A stretch of DNA of 64,000 bases from WHSW01 sp963821025 (GTDB taxonomy: Bacteria > Actinomycetota > Thermoleophilia > Solirubrobacterales > 70-9): contig CAWGCG010000003.1 in the NCBI GenBank assembly GCA_963821025.1, positions 930,001 through 994,000 on the forward strand. The letters run 5' to 3'. Position 1 is the stretch's first letter; every line of letters starts with the position of its first letter. Both the position numbers and the translations under genes were made by a program. Shown one piece after another: positions 1-7,615 of this stretch. The notes beneath the pieces were generated by a model. That model searched no databases. It was not told the origin of the DNA and worked only from the letters and a program-made list of their open reading frames with translations.

Positions 1-591
1 CAGCGGGAACTCGAATGCGCTCGGATCGCCGTGGGCCGCCTCGGACTCGATCGCCGGCCCTCCCGGGAACCCGAGTCCAAGCAGGCGGGCGGCCTTGTCG
101 AGCGCCTCGCCGGCGGCGTCGTCGAGCGTCTGACCGAGGACCTCGAAGCGGTCGTGTGACTCGACCCCGGCGAGCAGGGTGTGACCGCCGCTGGCGATCA
201 GGCAGATGAACGGGGGTTCGATCGGCTCGGGCTCGAGAAAGTTGGCGGCGACGTGACCCTGGAGGTGATCGATCCCGGCGAGCGGCTTCTCCGCCGCGAC
301 GGCGAGCGCCTTCGCGGTGCTGACCCCAACCAACAGCGCGCCGATCAGGCCGGGACCCCTGGTGACCGCGAACGAATCGACCGCGCCCAGATCGATCCCG
401 GCGTCCGCGAGCGCCGCGTCGACCACGGGGTTGATCAGCTCGAGGTGGCGGCGCGATGCGATCTCGGGGACGACGCCGCCGAAGCGCGCGTGCACGTCGG
501 CCTGCGAGGAGATCACGTTCGACCGGATCGCGACCCCGTCGACGACGGCGGCGCAGGTGTCGTCGCAGCTCGTCTCGAGGGCGAGGATCAC
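1..591 (-). CDS. tsaD: TsaD, tRNA t6A threonylcarbamoyltransferase (3' part cut by window edge)
   Basis: The first 197 codons are present, read leftward, and the rest lies beyond base 1. TsaD transfers the threonylcarbamoyl group to A37 of ANN-decoding tRNAs as part of the TsaBDE complex. The N-terminus has the ASKHA-fold start LALETSCDDT, then GGVVPEIASRRHLE with the family's HxE-type region, TRGPGLIGALLVG, and the iron-binding type motif GIDHLQGH, followed by ASGGHT. I chose GTG at 591 because family similarity starts at its second residue and no other start precedes it closely. It begins 7 bases after the rimI stop, so tsaB-rimI-tsaD read as one operon. Identification is secure; the C-terminus cannot be judged. 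Confidence 0.95.
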   Translation of the reverse strand, partial: MILALETSCDDTCAAVVDGVAIRSNVISSQADVHARFGGVVPEIASRRHLELINPVVDAALADAGIDLGAVDSFAVTRGPGLIGALLVGVSTAKALAVAAEKPLAGIDHLQGHVAANFLEPEPIEPPFICLIASGGHTLLAGVESHDRFEVLGQTLDDAAGEALDKAARLLGLGFPGGPAIESEAAHGDPSAFEFPL

Positions 592-598
592 GAAAGGG

Positions 599-1120
599 CT
601 AACCGCGCACGCCGGGCGGCGGCGCGGAGGAGGCCGCGCGCGGCTCCTCCAGCCACATGATCAGGGCGTCCTCGCCGTTGTCGTGGTAGTAGCGGCGGCG
701 GTGGCCGGCCGGGCGAAAGCCGAACCGCTCGTACATCGCGATCGCGCCCGCGTTCGATGTCCTCACCTCGAGCGTGATCCGGGCGGCCTCGCCGACCTCG
801 GCGAACAGGCGCTCCATCAGCTCGGTGGCGATCCCCTGACGCCGTCGCTCCGGGTCGACCGCGATGTTCATCAGATGCCAGACGTCCGCATAGCGCGAGC
901 AGACCATGTACCCGGTCAGACCGCGATCGCCCTCGATCGCGAGGCAGATCCCCGACGGCTTCGAGAGCTCGAGCACGAACATCGCCAGCGACCACGGGGT
1001 TTGGAACGAGCGGCGCTCGATCGCCAGCACCGCGGGCAGGTCGGCGTAGACGAGGCGACGAACCCGAAGCCCGGCGGGCTCAGCCGGATCGATTCGGGGA
1101 GTCATCGTTTCGTCGCTCAC
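599..1120 (-). CDS. rimI: RimI-like GNAT N-acetyltransferase
   Basis: A 173-residue single GNAT domain. The acetyl-CoA loop region reads VDPERRRQGIATELM (R/Q-x-x-G-x-A), followed by LEVRTSNAGAIAMYERFGF, the usual RimI C-terminal signature, and a YYHDNGEDALIM end. RimI acetylates the N-terminus of ribosomal protein S18 in enterobacteria; in actinobacteria the gene between tsaB and tsaD is annotated the same way, but its target is not shown here. The start is GTG at 1120, preceded by AGAGG at good spacing, so the gene overlaps the end of tsaB by 41 bases. About 15 Pro/Ala-rich residues follow the domain. Confidence 0.9.
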   Translation of the reverse strand: MSDETMTPRIDPAEPAGLRVRRLVYADLPAVLAIERRSFQTPWSLAMFVLELSKPSGICLAIEGDRGLTGYMVCSRYADVWHLMNIAVDPERRRQGIATELMERLFAEVGEAARITLEVRTSNAGAIAMYERFGFRPAGHRRRYYHDNGEDALIMWLEEPRAASSAPPPGVRG

Positions 1121-1814
1121 GCCAAACCTCTGCGTCGGGTCTTCTCAGATAGATCGGCCGTACCTGCTCGGGCCGCTCCGGCGCCACCCCGGCGGCCAGC
1201 GCGCAGACGTGGCGAGCGGCCATCCGATGGGCCGGATCCGCGTCGGGAGGGACATCCACGCCCGCGGCCTCGAGCTCCGCTCGAAATCGTAGCGAGCCGT
1301 CGCCGGCGGTCAGCGGCGGCGCGGGCAACTGGGCGAGTCGGCCGACGAGCTCGGCGGGCGTCGCCACCAGCGGCTCCCAGAGGACCTCGCCGTCGGGCCC
1401 GAACAGCGCCGCGAAGACCTCCCCGCGACGGGCGTCGATCAGCGCCAGGCGCGGGCGGCGATCCTCGCGCCGCGCGATCCCGCGAGCGAGCGCCGCGAGC
1501 GACCCCACCGGCACCAGCGGCAGCTGCCTCGCCTGCGCCAGCGCCCGCGCGGTCGCGACGCCGATTCGCAAGCCGGTGAAGGTCCCCGGGCCGACCCCGG
1601 TTGCGATCACCCCGATCCGCTCCCAGCCGCCGGCGGCGCCGACCGCCTCCTCGATCTCGCCGAGCAGCGTCTGGGCATGGCGGGGCCGGCCGCCGTCGCC
1701 GGACTCGACCCGGAGCTCGCGAACGAGCTCGGTTTCCCGGGTGACGGCGACGGTCGTCTCCGCGGTCGCGGTATCGAGCCCGAGGACCCCGTCGAGCGCG
1801 GTTGACGCCTCCAT
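1080..1814 (-). CDS. tsaB: TsaB, t6A biosynthesis scaffold protein
   Basis: TsaB is an inactive ASKHA-family partner of TsaD, needed for t6A assembly with TsaE. The protein starts with LGLDTATAETTVAV, followed by GVGPGTFTGLRIGVATARALAQ, the typical TsaB block, then DARRGEVFAALF. I took the ATG at 1814 (244 residues) because the family starts within a few residues of it. Longer reading through to 1922 would add about 36 residues with no family look. First gene of the leftward tsaB-rimI-tsaD operon, divergent from the small lipoprotein gene at 1903. No strong ribosome binding site was seen. Confidence 0.9.
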   Translation of the reverse strand: MEASTALDGVLGLDTATAETTVAVTRETELVRELRVESGDGGRPRHAQTLLGEIEEAVGAAGGWERIGVIATGVGPGTFTGLRIGVATARALAQARQLPLVPVGSLAALARGIARREDRRPRLALIDARRGEVFAALFGPDGEVLWEPLVATPAELVGRLAQLPAPPLTAGDGSLRFRAELEAAGVDVPPDADPAHRMAARHVCALAAGVAPERPEQVRPIYLRRPDAEVWRERRNDDSPNRSG

Positions 1815-1902
1815 CGGGGTGAGACTAGGCTTCCCGCTCTGCATCGGCTGCAACGCGCGCCCGACAGGAGGCGAGCGATAACCGACACGAGGGGACCGGC
1901 AG

Positions 1903-2193
1903 ATGAGGAAACCGACGGCCAAGCGGGCACAGGCGACGCTCGGGGTGCTGGCGATCGCCGCGACCGGGGCGGTTTGGTCGGGCTGCGGCGACGACGCCTC
2001 GGATCAGGTCAACGACGCGGTCGACGACGCCCAGCAACAGGCCGAGGACGCGATCGACAAGGCCCAGCAACAGGGCGAGGAGGCGACTCAGCAGGCCGAG
2101 GACGCCGCCAACGAGGCCATCGATAAGGCCGAGAACGAGATCGACGAGGCCCAGGAGCAGGCCGACCAGGCGGTCGAGGATTCCGGCTACTAG
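1903..2193 (+). CDS. small coiled-coil lipoprotein, function unknown
   Basis: A 96-residue protein not recognised as a named family. A basic N-terminus and hydrophobic stretch end in a lipobox-like VWSGC with Cys28, so a lipid-anchored surface protein is likely. The mature part is almost wholly low-complexity helix of the form DDAQQQAEDAIDKAQQQGEE, repeated with about 11-residue periodicity and rich in Ala, Gln, Glu and Asp. This resembles LEA-like or apolipoprotein-like amphipathic helices. Its TAG stop overlaps the TAG stop of convergent tsaE within CTAG at 2190-2193. Envelope stress or desiccation roles are conceivable but unsupported. Confidence 0.75.
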   Translation: MRKPTAKRAQATLGVLAIAATGAVWSGCGDDASDQVNDAVDDAQQQAEDAIDKAQQQGEEATQQAEDAANEAIDKAENEIDEAQEQADQAVEDSGY

Positions 2194-2618
2194 GTCGGCG
2201 GGCTGATCTCGACCCGGCGCCGGTCGCCGCCGGCGTGACATAACTCGACCCTCCACACGCTGGCGCCGTCGTCGAGCGGCATCGCCGCTGCGATCTCGGG
2301 CCACTCGACGAAGGCGATTGCGTCGGGCGTCAGGTAGTCATCGAGCAGGCCGGGGTCCTCGGCACCGAGGTCCTCGAGTCGGAAGAGGTCGAGGTGGGAA
2401 ACCTGGGTTCGTCCGGCATACCGACGGCCGATCGTGAAGGTCGGGGAGACCACCGGCTCAGCGATGCCGAGTGCCCGGCAGGCGCCGCGGACGAAGGTCG
2501 TCTTGCCGGCGCCGAGCTCTCCGGCGACCAGGACGACCGCCCCGGGTCGGAGCTCGGCCGCGAGGCGCGCCCCGAGCGCCTCGGTCTCTGCCGCGGTCTC
2601 GGTGATCTCGATGCTCAA
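2190..2618 (-). CDS. tsaE: TsaE, ATPase of t6A biosynthesis
   Basis: A 142-residue P-loop protein with Walker A GELGAGKTTF, followed by SPTFTI, HLDLFRLED, and VEWPE, which together are diagnostic of TsaE/YjeE. It hydrolyses ATP to reset the TsaBD complex after each tRNA modification cycle. The start is TTG at 2618, whose bases overlap the TGA stop of the udg gene (TTGA), so it is translationally coupled to udg. Longer reading upstream would only repeat udg in another frame. Its stop overlaps the stop of the convergent lipoprotein gene. With tsaB and tsaD nearby, three t6A genes sit within 2.6 kb but in two operons. Confidence 0.92.
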   Translation of the reverse strand: MSIEITETAAETEALGARLAAELRPGAVVLVAGELGAGKTTFVRGACRALGIAEPVVSPTFTIGRRYAGRTQVSHLDLFRLEDLGAEDPGLLDDYLTPDAIAFVEWPEIAAAMPLDDGASVWRVELCHAGGDRRRVEISPPT

Positions 2619-3283
2619 CCGAAGAGGTCGAGCTGGCTCGCGGGATCGGGCCTCGCGAGCGGCTCGGAGGCCTGCTCGGGGAGCTCGAGCTCGGGCAGCG
2701 GCTCGGCGATCAGGTCGGGAAGCTTGGCGAAGTCCTCGCGCAGGGTCTCGACCAGCGAGGGCGTGCGCAGCGCCGCGGCCGGGTGCAGCAGCGGGAACAC
2801 GAACACCGCCCGGCCGGCCAGCTCGTGGACCTGCGGAGCGCCGCGCACGCGGGTGATCCCGGTCTGGCTGCCGGTGATCTTCTTGGTCGCGAAGTTGCCG
2901 AGTGTCGCGATCACCCGCGGCTCGATCAGCTGGATCTGGCGCTCGAGGTAGGGCCAGCAGGCCTCGATCTCCTCCGGCTGCGGGTCGCGGTTCGCCGGTG
3001 GGCGCGACTTGAGGATGTTGGCGATGAAGACTTCGTCGCGGGTCAGCCCGATCCCCTCGAGCAGCTCGTTGAGCAGCTGGCCGGCGCGGCCGACGAACGG
3101 CAGACCTTGGCGATCCTCCTCGGCGCCCGGAGCCTCGCCGATGAACAGCAGGTCGGCGTTCGAGTCTCCAGCCCCGAAGACCGCCTTGGTCCGGCTCGTG
3201 TGCAGGGGGCAGCGGGTGCAGCCCGAGACCTCCCGGTAGAGCTCGACCAGCGCCGCGCGCCTGGCCTCGGCGGTCTCGTTCAA
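2615..3283 (-). CDS. type 4 (UDGa-like) uracil-DNA glycosylase
   Basis: Removes uracil from DNA as the first step of base excision repair. The 222-residue protein has motif A GEAPGAEED near residue 50, GRAGQLLNELL, KSRPPANRDP near 92-101 and the motif B type LLHPAAAL near 166. Two family [4Fe-4S] cysteines are visible as CTRC (22 and 25) and another at EACW (109). The fourth cysteine, normally in KCRPP, is Ser93 here. A Pro/Glu-rich tail ends in a QLDLFG peptide, a form often seen for clamp-binding motifs, so beta-clamp binding is possible. The start is TTG at 3283 behind a purine-rich GGTGGGAG. Coupled to downstream tsaE. Confidence 0.88.
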   Translation of the reverse strand: MNETAEARRAALVELYREVSGCTRCPLHTSRTKAVFGAGDSNADLLFIGEAPGAEEDRQGLPFVGRAGQLLNELLEGIGLTRDEVFIANILKSRPPANRDPQPEEIEACWPYLERQIQLIEPRVIATLGNFATKKITGSQTGITRVRGAPQVHELAGRAVFVFPLLHPAAALRTPSLVETLREDFAKLPDLIAEPLPELELPEQASEPLARPDPASQLDLFG

Positions 3284-3482
3284 CTCCCACCCCCCTGCTC
3301 ACTGATCGGCATCGGTGAGGCGATCCTAGACGCTCGCCCAGCTAAGCTTTCGGCGACGCCGCGACCCCCGACGGGCGCGGACGTCGAGCCGGCTCGCCGG
3401 CATCCACCGACACCGACCAGCACGCCGTCTGGTATCTCCGATGCGAGAACTGGAACGGGATTCCCCGACCGAGAGCGCAGCC

Positions 3483-4256
3483 ATGCGAGCTGCCGGGCTG
3501 CCCCTGCCCGCGCTCGCGATCATCGGCGCGGGGCGCCTCGGCCGTTCGCTCGCCGGCGCGGCCGAGCGCGGCGGCATCGCCGTCGTCCTGGCCGGGCGCG
3601 AGGACGCGCTCGAGGCTTGCCGCGCCTCGCGGGCGGCGTTGCTGTGCGTTCCCGATGCCGCGATCGCCGATGCCGCCGCGGGCGCCGCCGAGGCCGTGCC
3701 GCCGCTGGAGCTGATCGGGCACGTGAGCGGCGCCCGCGGCCTCGGCGATCTCGCCGCGGCGGCGGCTGCCGGGGCCGCGACCTACTCCCTGCATCCACTG
3801 CAGACCGTGCCCGACGGCGACGCCGACCTGCGCGGCTGCCCCTGCGCGATCTCGGGCTCGAGCGAGCGAGCGCTCGAGTTCGCCCGTTACCTCGCCGAGG
3901 CGCTGGAGATGGTTCCGTTCGAGGTTGCCGAGGAGCATCGCGCCGCCTACCACGCCGCGGCCAGCATCGCCTCGAACTTCCTCGTCGCGTTGCAGGAGTC
4001 GGCCGCCGAGCTGCTCGCGGCCACCGGAGTCCCCGAAGCGCGCGAGCTGCTGGTGCCGCTGGTGCTGCGCACCGCGGCGAACTGGTCGGAGCGCGGCGCC
4101 GAGGCGCTCACCGGGCCGATCGCCCGCGGCGACGCCGAGACGGTCGAGCGACACCTGGCCGCACTTCGCGAGACGGCCCCAGACCTGGTCGACCTCTACG
4201 AGGCGCTGGCGGAGCGGACGCGGCGGATCGCTGCCCGGGCGGAGGCCGCGCGATGA
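3483..4256 (+). CDS. Rossmann-like DUF2520 protein, pantothenate operon
   Basis: A 257-residue protein with an N-terminal NAD(P)-type fold (AIIGAGRLGRSLAGA, residues about 11-25) and a helical C-terminal DUF2520 domain containing AAYHAAASIASNFLVAL, which is the family signature. This architecture resembles ketopantoate reductase and 6-phosphogluconate dehydrogenase-like enzymes, but no reaction is established for the family. It is the first gene of the operon and overlaps panC by ATGA. I chose ATG at 3483 because the nucleotide-binding strand follows shortly; an ATG at 3441 would add 14 unconvincing residues. A role as the missing ketopantoate reductase is an inference from context. Confidence 0.85.
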   Translation: MRAAGLPLPALAIIGAGRLGRSLAGAAERGGIAVVLAGREDALEACRASRAALLCVPDAAIADAAAGAAEAVPPLELIGHVSGARGLGDLAAAAAAGAATYSLHPLQTVPDGDADLRGCPCAISGSSERALEFARYLAEALEMVPFEVAEEHRAAYHAAASIASNFLVALQESAAELLAATGVPEARELLVPLVLRTAANWSERGAEALTGPIARGDAETVERHLAALRETAPDLVDLYEALAERTRRIAARAEAAR

Positions 4257-5149
4257 AGCTGGCGAGGACCACGCCGGAGCTGCGCGCCGCGCTCGAGCCC
4301 GCCCACCACAGCGGCCGATCGATCGGCTTGGTGCCGACCATGGGCGCGCTCCACGGGGGCCATCTTTCACTGCTCGCCGCGGCCCGCAGGCGCTGCGACC
4401 TGGTGGTCATGAGCCTGTTCGTCAACCCGGCTCAGTTCGGCCCCGGCGAAGATCTCGAGGCCTACCCGCGCGACGAGCGCCGCGACGCCACGCTCGCCGA
4501 GGCTCAGGGCGTCGACCTCGTCTACGCGCCCAGTGCCGAGGACGTCTATCCCCCGGGATTCGCCACCTCGGTGGCGGTCGATGGGCCTCTCAGCGGCGTG
4601 CTCGAGGGCGGTCCGCAGCATCGTGGCCGCGACCACTTCCGCGGCGTGACCACGATCGTCGCCAAGCTGCTGATCGCCGTCTCCCCCCGGGTGGCCTTCT
4701 TCGGCCAAAAGGACGCCCAGCAGGCGATCGTCGTCCGGCGGATGGTCCGCGACCTCGACTTCGACGTCGAGATCGAGGTATTGCCGACCGTGCGCGAGCC
4801 CGACGGTCTCGCGCTGAGCTCGCGCAACGCCTACCTGGAGCCCGACGATCGCCGCCGCGCCGCGGCGCTGGGGCGGGCGCTGGGCAAAGCCGAGCGCGCA
4901 GCCGCTGCCAGCCGATCGGTCGCTGCCGCGCTCGAGGCCGCCCGCGCCGAGTTGCGCGGTGCCGGAATCGAGCCCGAGTACCTGGAGGCACGTGATGCCG
5001 CCGACCTGAGCCCGATCGAGAGCTTCAATGGCCGCGCCGTGCTGGTCGCGGTCGCCGCCCAGGTCGGCCCGGCGCGCCTGATCGACAACGTGATCATCGA
5101 GAGCCCCGGTGGCCCAGCCGCCGAGCAAGCGAAGGAGGAACCGCGATGA
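4253..5149 (+). CDS. panC: pantothenate synthetase (pantoate-beta-alanine ligase)
   Basis: Condenses pantoate with beta-alanine using ATP, the last step to pantothenate. The 298-residue protein carries the nucleotidyltransferase motif VPTMGALHGGHLSL, then FVNPAQFGPGEDLEAYPR, HFRGVTTIVAKL, FFGQKDAQQ and LSSRNAYL (the KMSKS-equivalent SSRN), all complete. Length is normal for the family. ATG at 4253 overlaps the TGA of the DUF2520 gene, and its own TGA overlaps the panB ATG, so the three genes form one tightly coupled operon. panD, which supplies beta-alanine, is not in the window. Confidence 0.97.
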   Translation: MKLARTTPELRAALEPAHHSGRSIGLVPTMGALHGGHLSLLAAARRRCDLVVMSLFVNPAQFGPGEDLEAYPRDERRDATLAEAQGVDLVYAPSAEDVYPPGFATSVAVDGPLSGVLEGGPQHRGRDHFRGVTTIVAKLLIAVSPRVAFFGQKDAQQAIVVRRMVRDLDFDVEIEVLPTVREPDGLALSSRNAYLEPDDRRRAAALGRALGKAERAAAASRSVAAALEAARAELRGAGIEPEYLEARDAADLSPIESFNGRAVLVAVAAQVGPARLIDNVIIESPGGPAAEQAKEEPR

Positions 5150-6087
5150 GCAGCCATACCCAGCATACGTTCGAGGGTGAGCCGGCGCGCGAGCCGATGA
5201 CCCTGCCCCGCCTGGCGGAGATGAAGCTCAACGCCGAGCCGATCGTGATGGTGACCGCCTACGACTACCCCTCGGCGGAGGTCGCCGAGGCGGCCGGAGT
5301 CGACCTGGTGCTCTGCGGTGACACCGCCGCGATGACCGTGCTCGGCCACTCCTCGACCACTCCGGTGAGCCTCGACGAGATGCTGGTGCTGTCGAAGGCC
5401 GTCCGCCGCGGGCTGCGTTCGCCCTTGCTGGTCGGCGACCTTCCGTTCGGCTCTTACGAGCGCTCCAACGAGCAGGCGATCGACAGCGCCACCCGCTTCG
5501 TCAAGGAGGCCGGCTGCGACGTGGTCAAGCTCGAGCGCGGCGGCGTCTCGGTCGAGCGTGCCAGGGCGATCATCCGCGCCGGGATCCCGGTCATGGGCCA
5601 CGTCGGGCTGACCCCGCAGACGGCGATCGCGCTCGGCGGCTTCAAGGCGCAGGGAAAGACCGCCGACAGCGCGGTGAAGATCGCCGAGGAGGCGCTGGCG
5701 CTGGAGGCGGCGGGTTGCTTCGCGATCGTCTTCGAGGCAGTGCCCGCGGCGATCAGCGAACACCTGGTGCCGAAGCTGAGCGTGCCGGTGATCGGAATCG
5801 GCGCCGGCGCCGCGACCGATGGCCAGGTCTTGGTCTGGCACGACCTGCTCGGGATCTTCGGTGGCCACCAGGCGAAGTTCGTGAAGCGATACGTGAACCT
5901 GCGCGAGCAGATGATCCGCGGTGTCGGCGAGTACGCACGCGAGGTGCGCGAGCGCAGGTTCCCGGCGCTCGAGCACAGCTACGCGATCGACCCCGAGGAG
6001 CTGGAGGCGTTCAGGCGCTACCTCGACCAGGAGAGCCTCGCCGGCAGCGAGACCTTCGGCGGCGACTGGGCGGCGACCGAGATCTGA
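5146..6087 (+). CDS. panB: ketopantoate hydroxymethyltransferase
   Basis: Transfers a hydroxymethyl group from methylenetetrahydrofolate to ketoisovalerate to give ketopantoate, the committed pantothenate step. The 313-residue protein shows MVTAYDYPSAEVAEAAG, LVGDLPFGSYE, VKLERGG, MGHVGLTPQ and IGIGAGAATDGQVLVWHDLLG, the full order of PanB motifs. The metal-site GDS of most PanB proteins is GDT at residues 58-60 (LCGDTAAMTVLGH), a conservative change. Last gene of the DUF2520-panC-panB operon, joined by an ATGA overlap. A transposase remnant begins only five bases after its stop. Confidence 0.96.
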   Translation: MSSHTQHTFEGEPAREPMTLPRLAEMKLNAEPIVMVTAYDYPSAEVAEAAGVDLVLCGDTAAMTVLGHSSTTPVSLDEMLVLSKAVRRGLRSPLLVGDLPFGSYERSNEQAIDSATRFVKEAGCDVVKLERGGVSVERARAIIRAGIPVMGHVGLTPQTAIALGGFKAQGKTADSAVKIAEEALALEAAGCFAIVFEAVPAAISEHLVPKLSVPVIGIGAGAATDGQVLVWHDLLGIFGGHQAKFVKRYVNLREQMIRGVGEYAREVRERRFPALEHSYAIDPEELEAFRRYLDQESLAGSETFGGDWAATEI

Positions 6088-6091
6088 GCCG

Positions 6092-6303
6092 CTAGCTGTC
6101 CTGACCGGACACGTCGTGAACGGGGCTGATCGGCGGCCGGTCTCCGATCCCTGAGTGGGGTCGCTGCTCGTTGTCGAGCGCAGCCAGTGTGGCACGGCCC
6201 TCGAGCGATCGGCCGAGCAGCGATAGGTGAGCCCGCAGGCCCACTCTCTGGCCATCGTCTGCTGGAAGCGCTCGACCTTGCCGTTGGTCTGCGGGCGGCG
6301 ACT
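6092..6303 (-). pseudogene. C-terminal remnant of an IS481-family transposase
   Basis: Reading leftward from about 6300, the sequence encodes RRPQTNGKVERFQQTMAREW, then LTYRCSADRSRAVPHWL. A one-base phase change near 6170 shifts the frame, after which NEQRPHSGIGDRPPIS and a final VSGQDS with a TAG stop at 6092-6094 continue. This is the DDE-domain end typical of IS481/IS3-like integrase-fold transposases (QTNGK-E with the catalytic Glu). Upstream of 6300 an in-frame stop appears and the rest of the transposase is absent. It is a decayed fragment about 70 codons long, not a functional element. Terminal repeats could not be made out. Confidence 0.8.
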
Positions 6304-6546
6304 CCCGCTGAGAGGGAATCAGCCGCAGCCCCGAAGGCCGCGAAGATCACGGCCGATGGCCGCGAGGCCTCGAATGAGAAGAGGCGGAGTTGAGTAGTCG
6401 TTGTCGTCGTCATGTGACGCGCTCCGCATTAGGCCGTCATTCGCACGCGTGACCCCCTCGCCTGCGGGTCCCGTCGGCGACAGGTTGACAGCTTGAGCCC
6501 AGCATAAGGCGCTCACGGGGAGCCGTCTTGTCTTAGGCTCGCGTCA
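6304..6546. other. intergenic sequence, no gene recognised
   Basis: Between the transposase remnant and the corA-like gene. Short open frames exist on both strands but none has a ribosome binding site, family motifs or continuation of the transposase. It presumably contains the corA promoter; no convincing -35/-10 pair was found. It may be debris left by the insertion event. Confidence 0.4.
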
Positions 6547-7530
6547 ATGACCGAGATCATCATCGGACTCGGGCCACCCGAGCGGGAGCGAGTCGCGGCG
6601 TTGCGCCGGCGCGAGGCCTTCTTCTGGGTCGATGTGTCCTCGCGGGAGACCAACCGCGACGATCTCGGCGAGGCGCTCGGCATCCCAAGCGACGCCCTGA
6701 AACCGCTCGTCGCCTTCCGCGACCAAACGCCGTCATCGCAGATGTTCCACTCCGACGGCCAGCGAATGGTCTTCAACTTCGGCTCCTTCCTGGACCCGGC
6801 CGAATCACAAGCGGGGATCTCACGGCCGCTCGATTTCGTCGAGGTCCACGTGCTGATCAGCGGCGGTTACGTGCTGACGTTGCACGATGAGCAGGTATCG
6901 CTCCCCGACGTGCTCGCTCCGGAGGTGCCCGAGGGCCGCAGTGAGCAGTACCTCGTCTACGCGATCCTCGACGCAATGGTGACGACTGGATTCGATGCGT
7001 TGAACGAGGCCGAGGTGACTCTGGAGCGGCTTCAGCTCATGTCGACTGACATGCGCGCCGCCCGTCTTCGCATGGCCACTCTGCGGGCGATCAACTCCCG
7101 GCTGACGAGAATGAGGCGGCGCGTCGGACCCGAGCGCGGTGTCTTCGAGCGGATCAGCGAGGAGATCGGGCGGATCGAGGGCCTGCAGGCCGACAGCGAG
7201 CACTACTTCGAGCGCATCCATGCGCAGCTCAATCGCCTCGTCGACGGGATCGACGCGGCGGCCGATGCGTTGGCGAAGCTGATCGACCTACGCCTGAACG
7301 AGACCATCTACTGGCTCACCGTGGTGGCGACCGTGTTCCTCCCGCTCACGTTCCTCACTGGGTTCTTCGGCATGAACTTCGGTTGGATGGTCGACCGAAT
7401 CGACACCCCGCTCGCCTTCGTCCTGCTGGGGATCATCGCCCCGCTCTTGGGCGTGGCGCTCACCCTCCTGCTGGTGCGGCGGCGCGGCACCCCAGTCGAG
7501 CCCGAGCGCAGCCGGACCGGCGTGCCCTAG
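6547..7530 (+). CDS. CorA-family divalent metal ion channel
   Basis: A 327-residue CorA/ZntB-type protein: a cytoplasmic N-terminal domain of about 250 residues, a long helix rich in charged residues (about 150-260), then two C-terminal transmembrane helices. The loop between them has GMNFG in FLTGFFGMNFGWMVD, matching the GMN selectivity signature of magnesium channels. The cytoplasmic end is basic with a Pro/Glu tail. CorA proteins form pentamers carrying Mg2+, Co2+ or other divalent ions; the ion here cannot be settled from sequence. Monocistronic, with no clear Shine-Dalgarno before ATG at 6547. Confidence 0.9.
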   Translation: MTEIIIGLGPPERERVAALRRREAFFWVDVSSRETNRDDLGEALGIPSDALKPLVAFRDQTPSSQMFHSDGQRMVFNFGSFLDPAESQAGISRPLDFVEVHVLISGGYVLTLHDEQVSLPDVLAPEVPEGRSEQYLVYAILDAMVTTGFDALNEAEVTLERLQLMSTDMRAARLRMATLRAINSRLTRMRRRVGPERGVFERISEEIGRIEGLQADSEHYFERIHAQLNRLVDGIDAAADALAKLIDLRLNETIYWLTVVATVFLPLTFLTGFFGMNFGWMVDRIDTPLAFVLLGIIAPLLGVALTLLLVRRRGTPVEPERSRTGVP

Positions 7531-7615
7531 AGATCTCTCGCCCGGCGTGGATCGTCGTTGACCAGCTCCGCAACCCTTGTCGGCGTGATTGGAACTGCCG
7601 CCATCGGCCGCGCCA

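Noticed and set aside
2783..5149. Very long open frame spanning the panC region as one 788-residue protein
   Set aside because: Only the last 298 codons are protein-like. The rest is the opposite strand of udg and another frame of the DUF2520 gene, and high GC keeps many false frames open.
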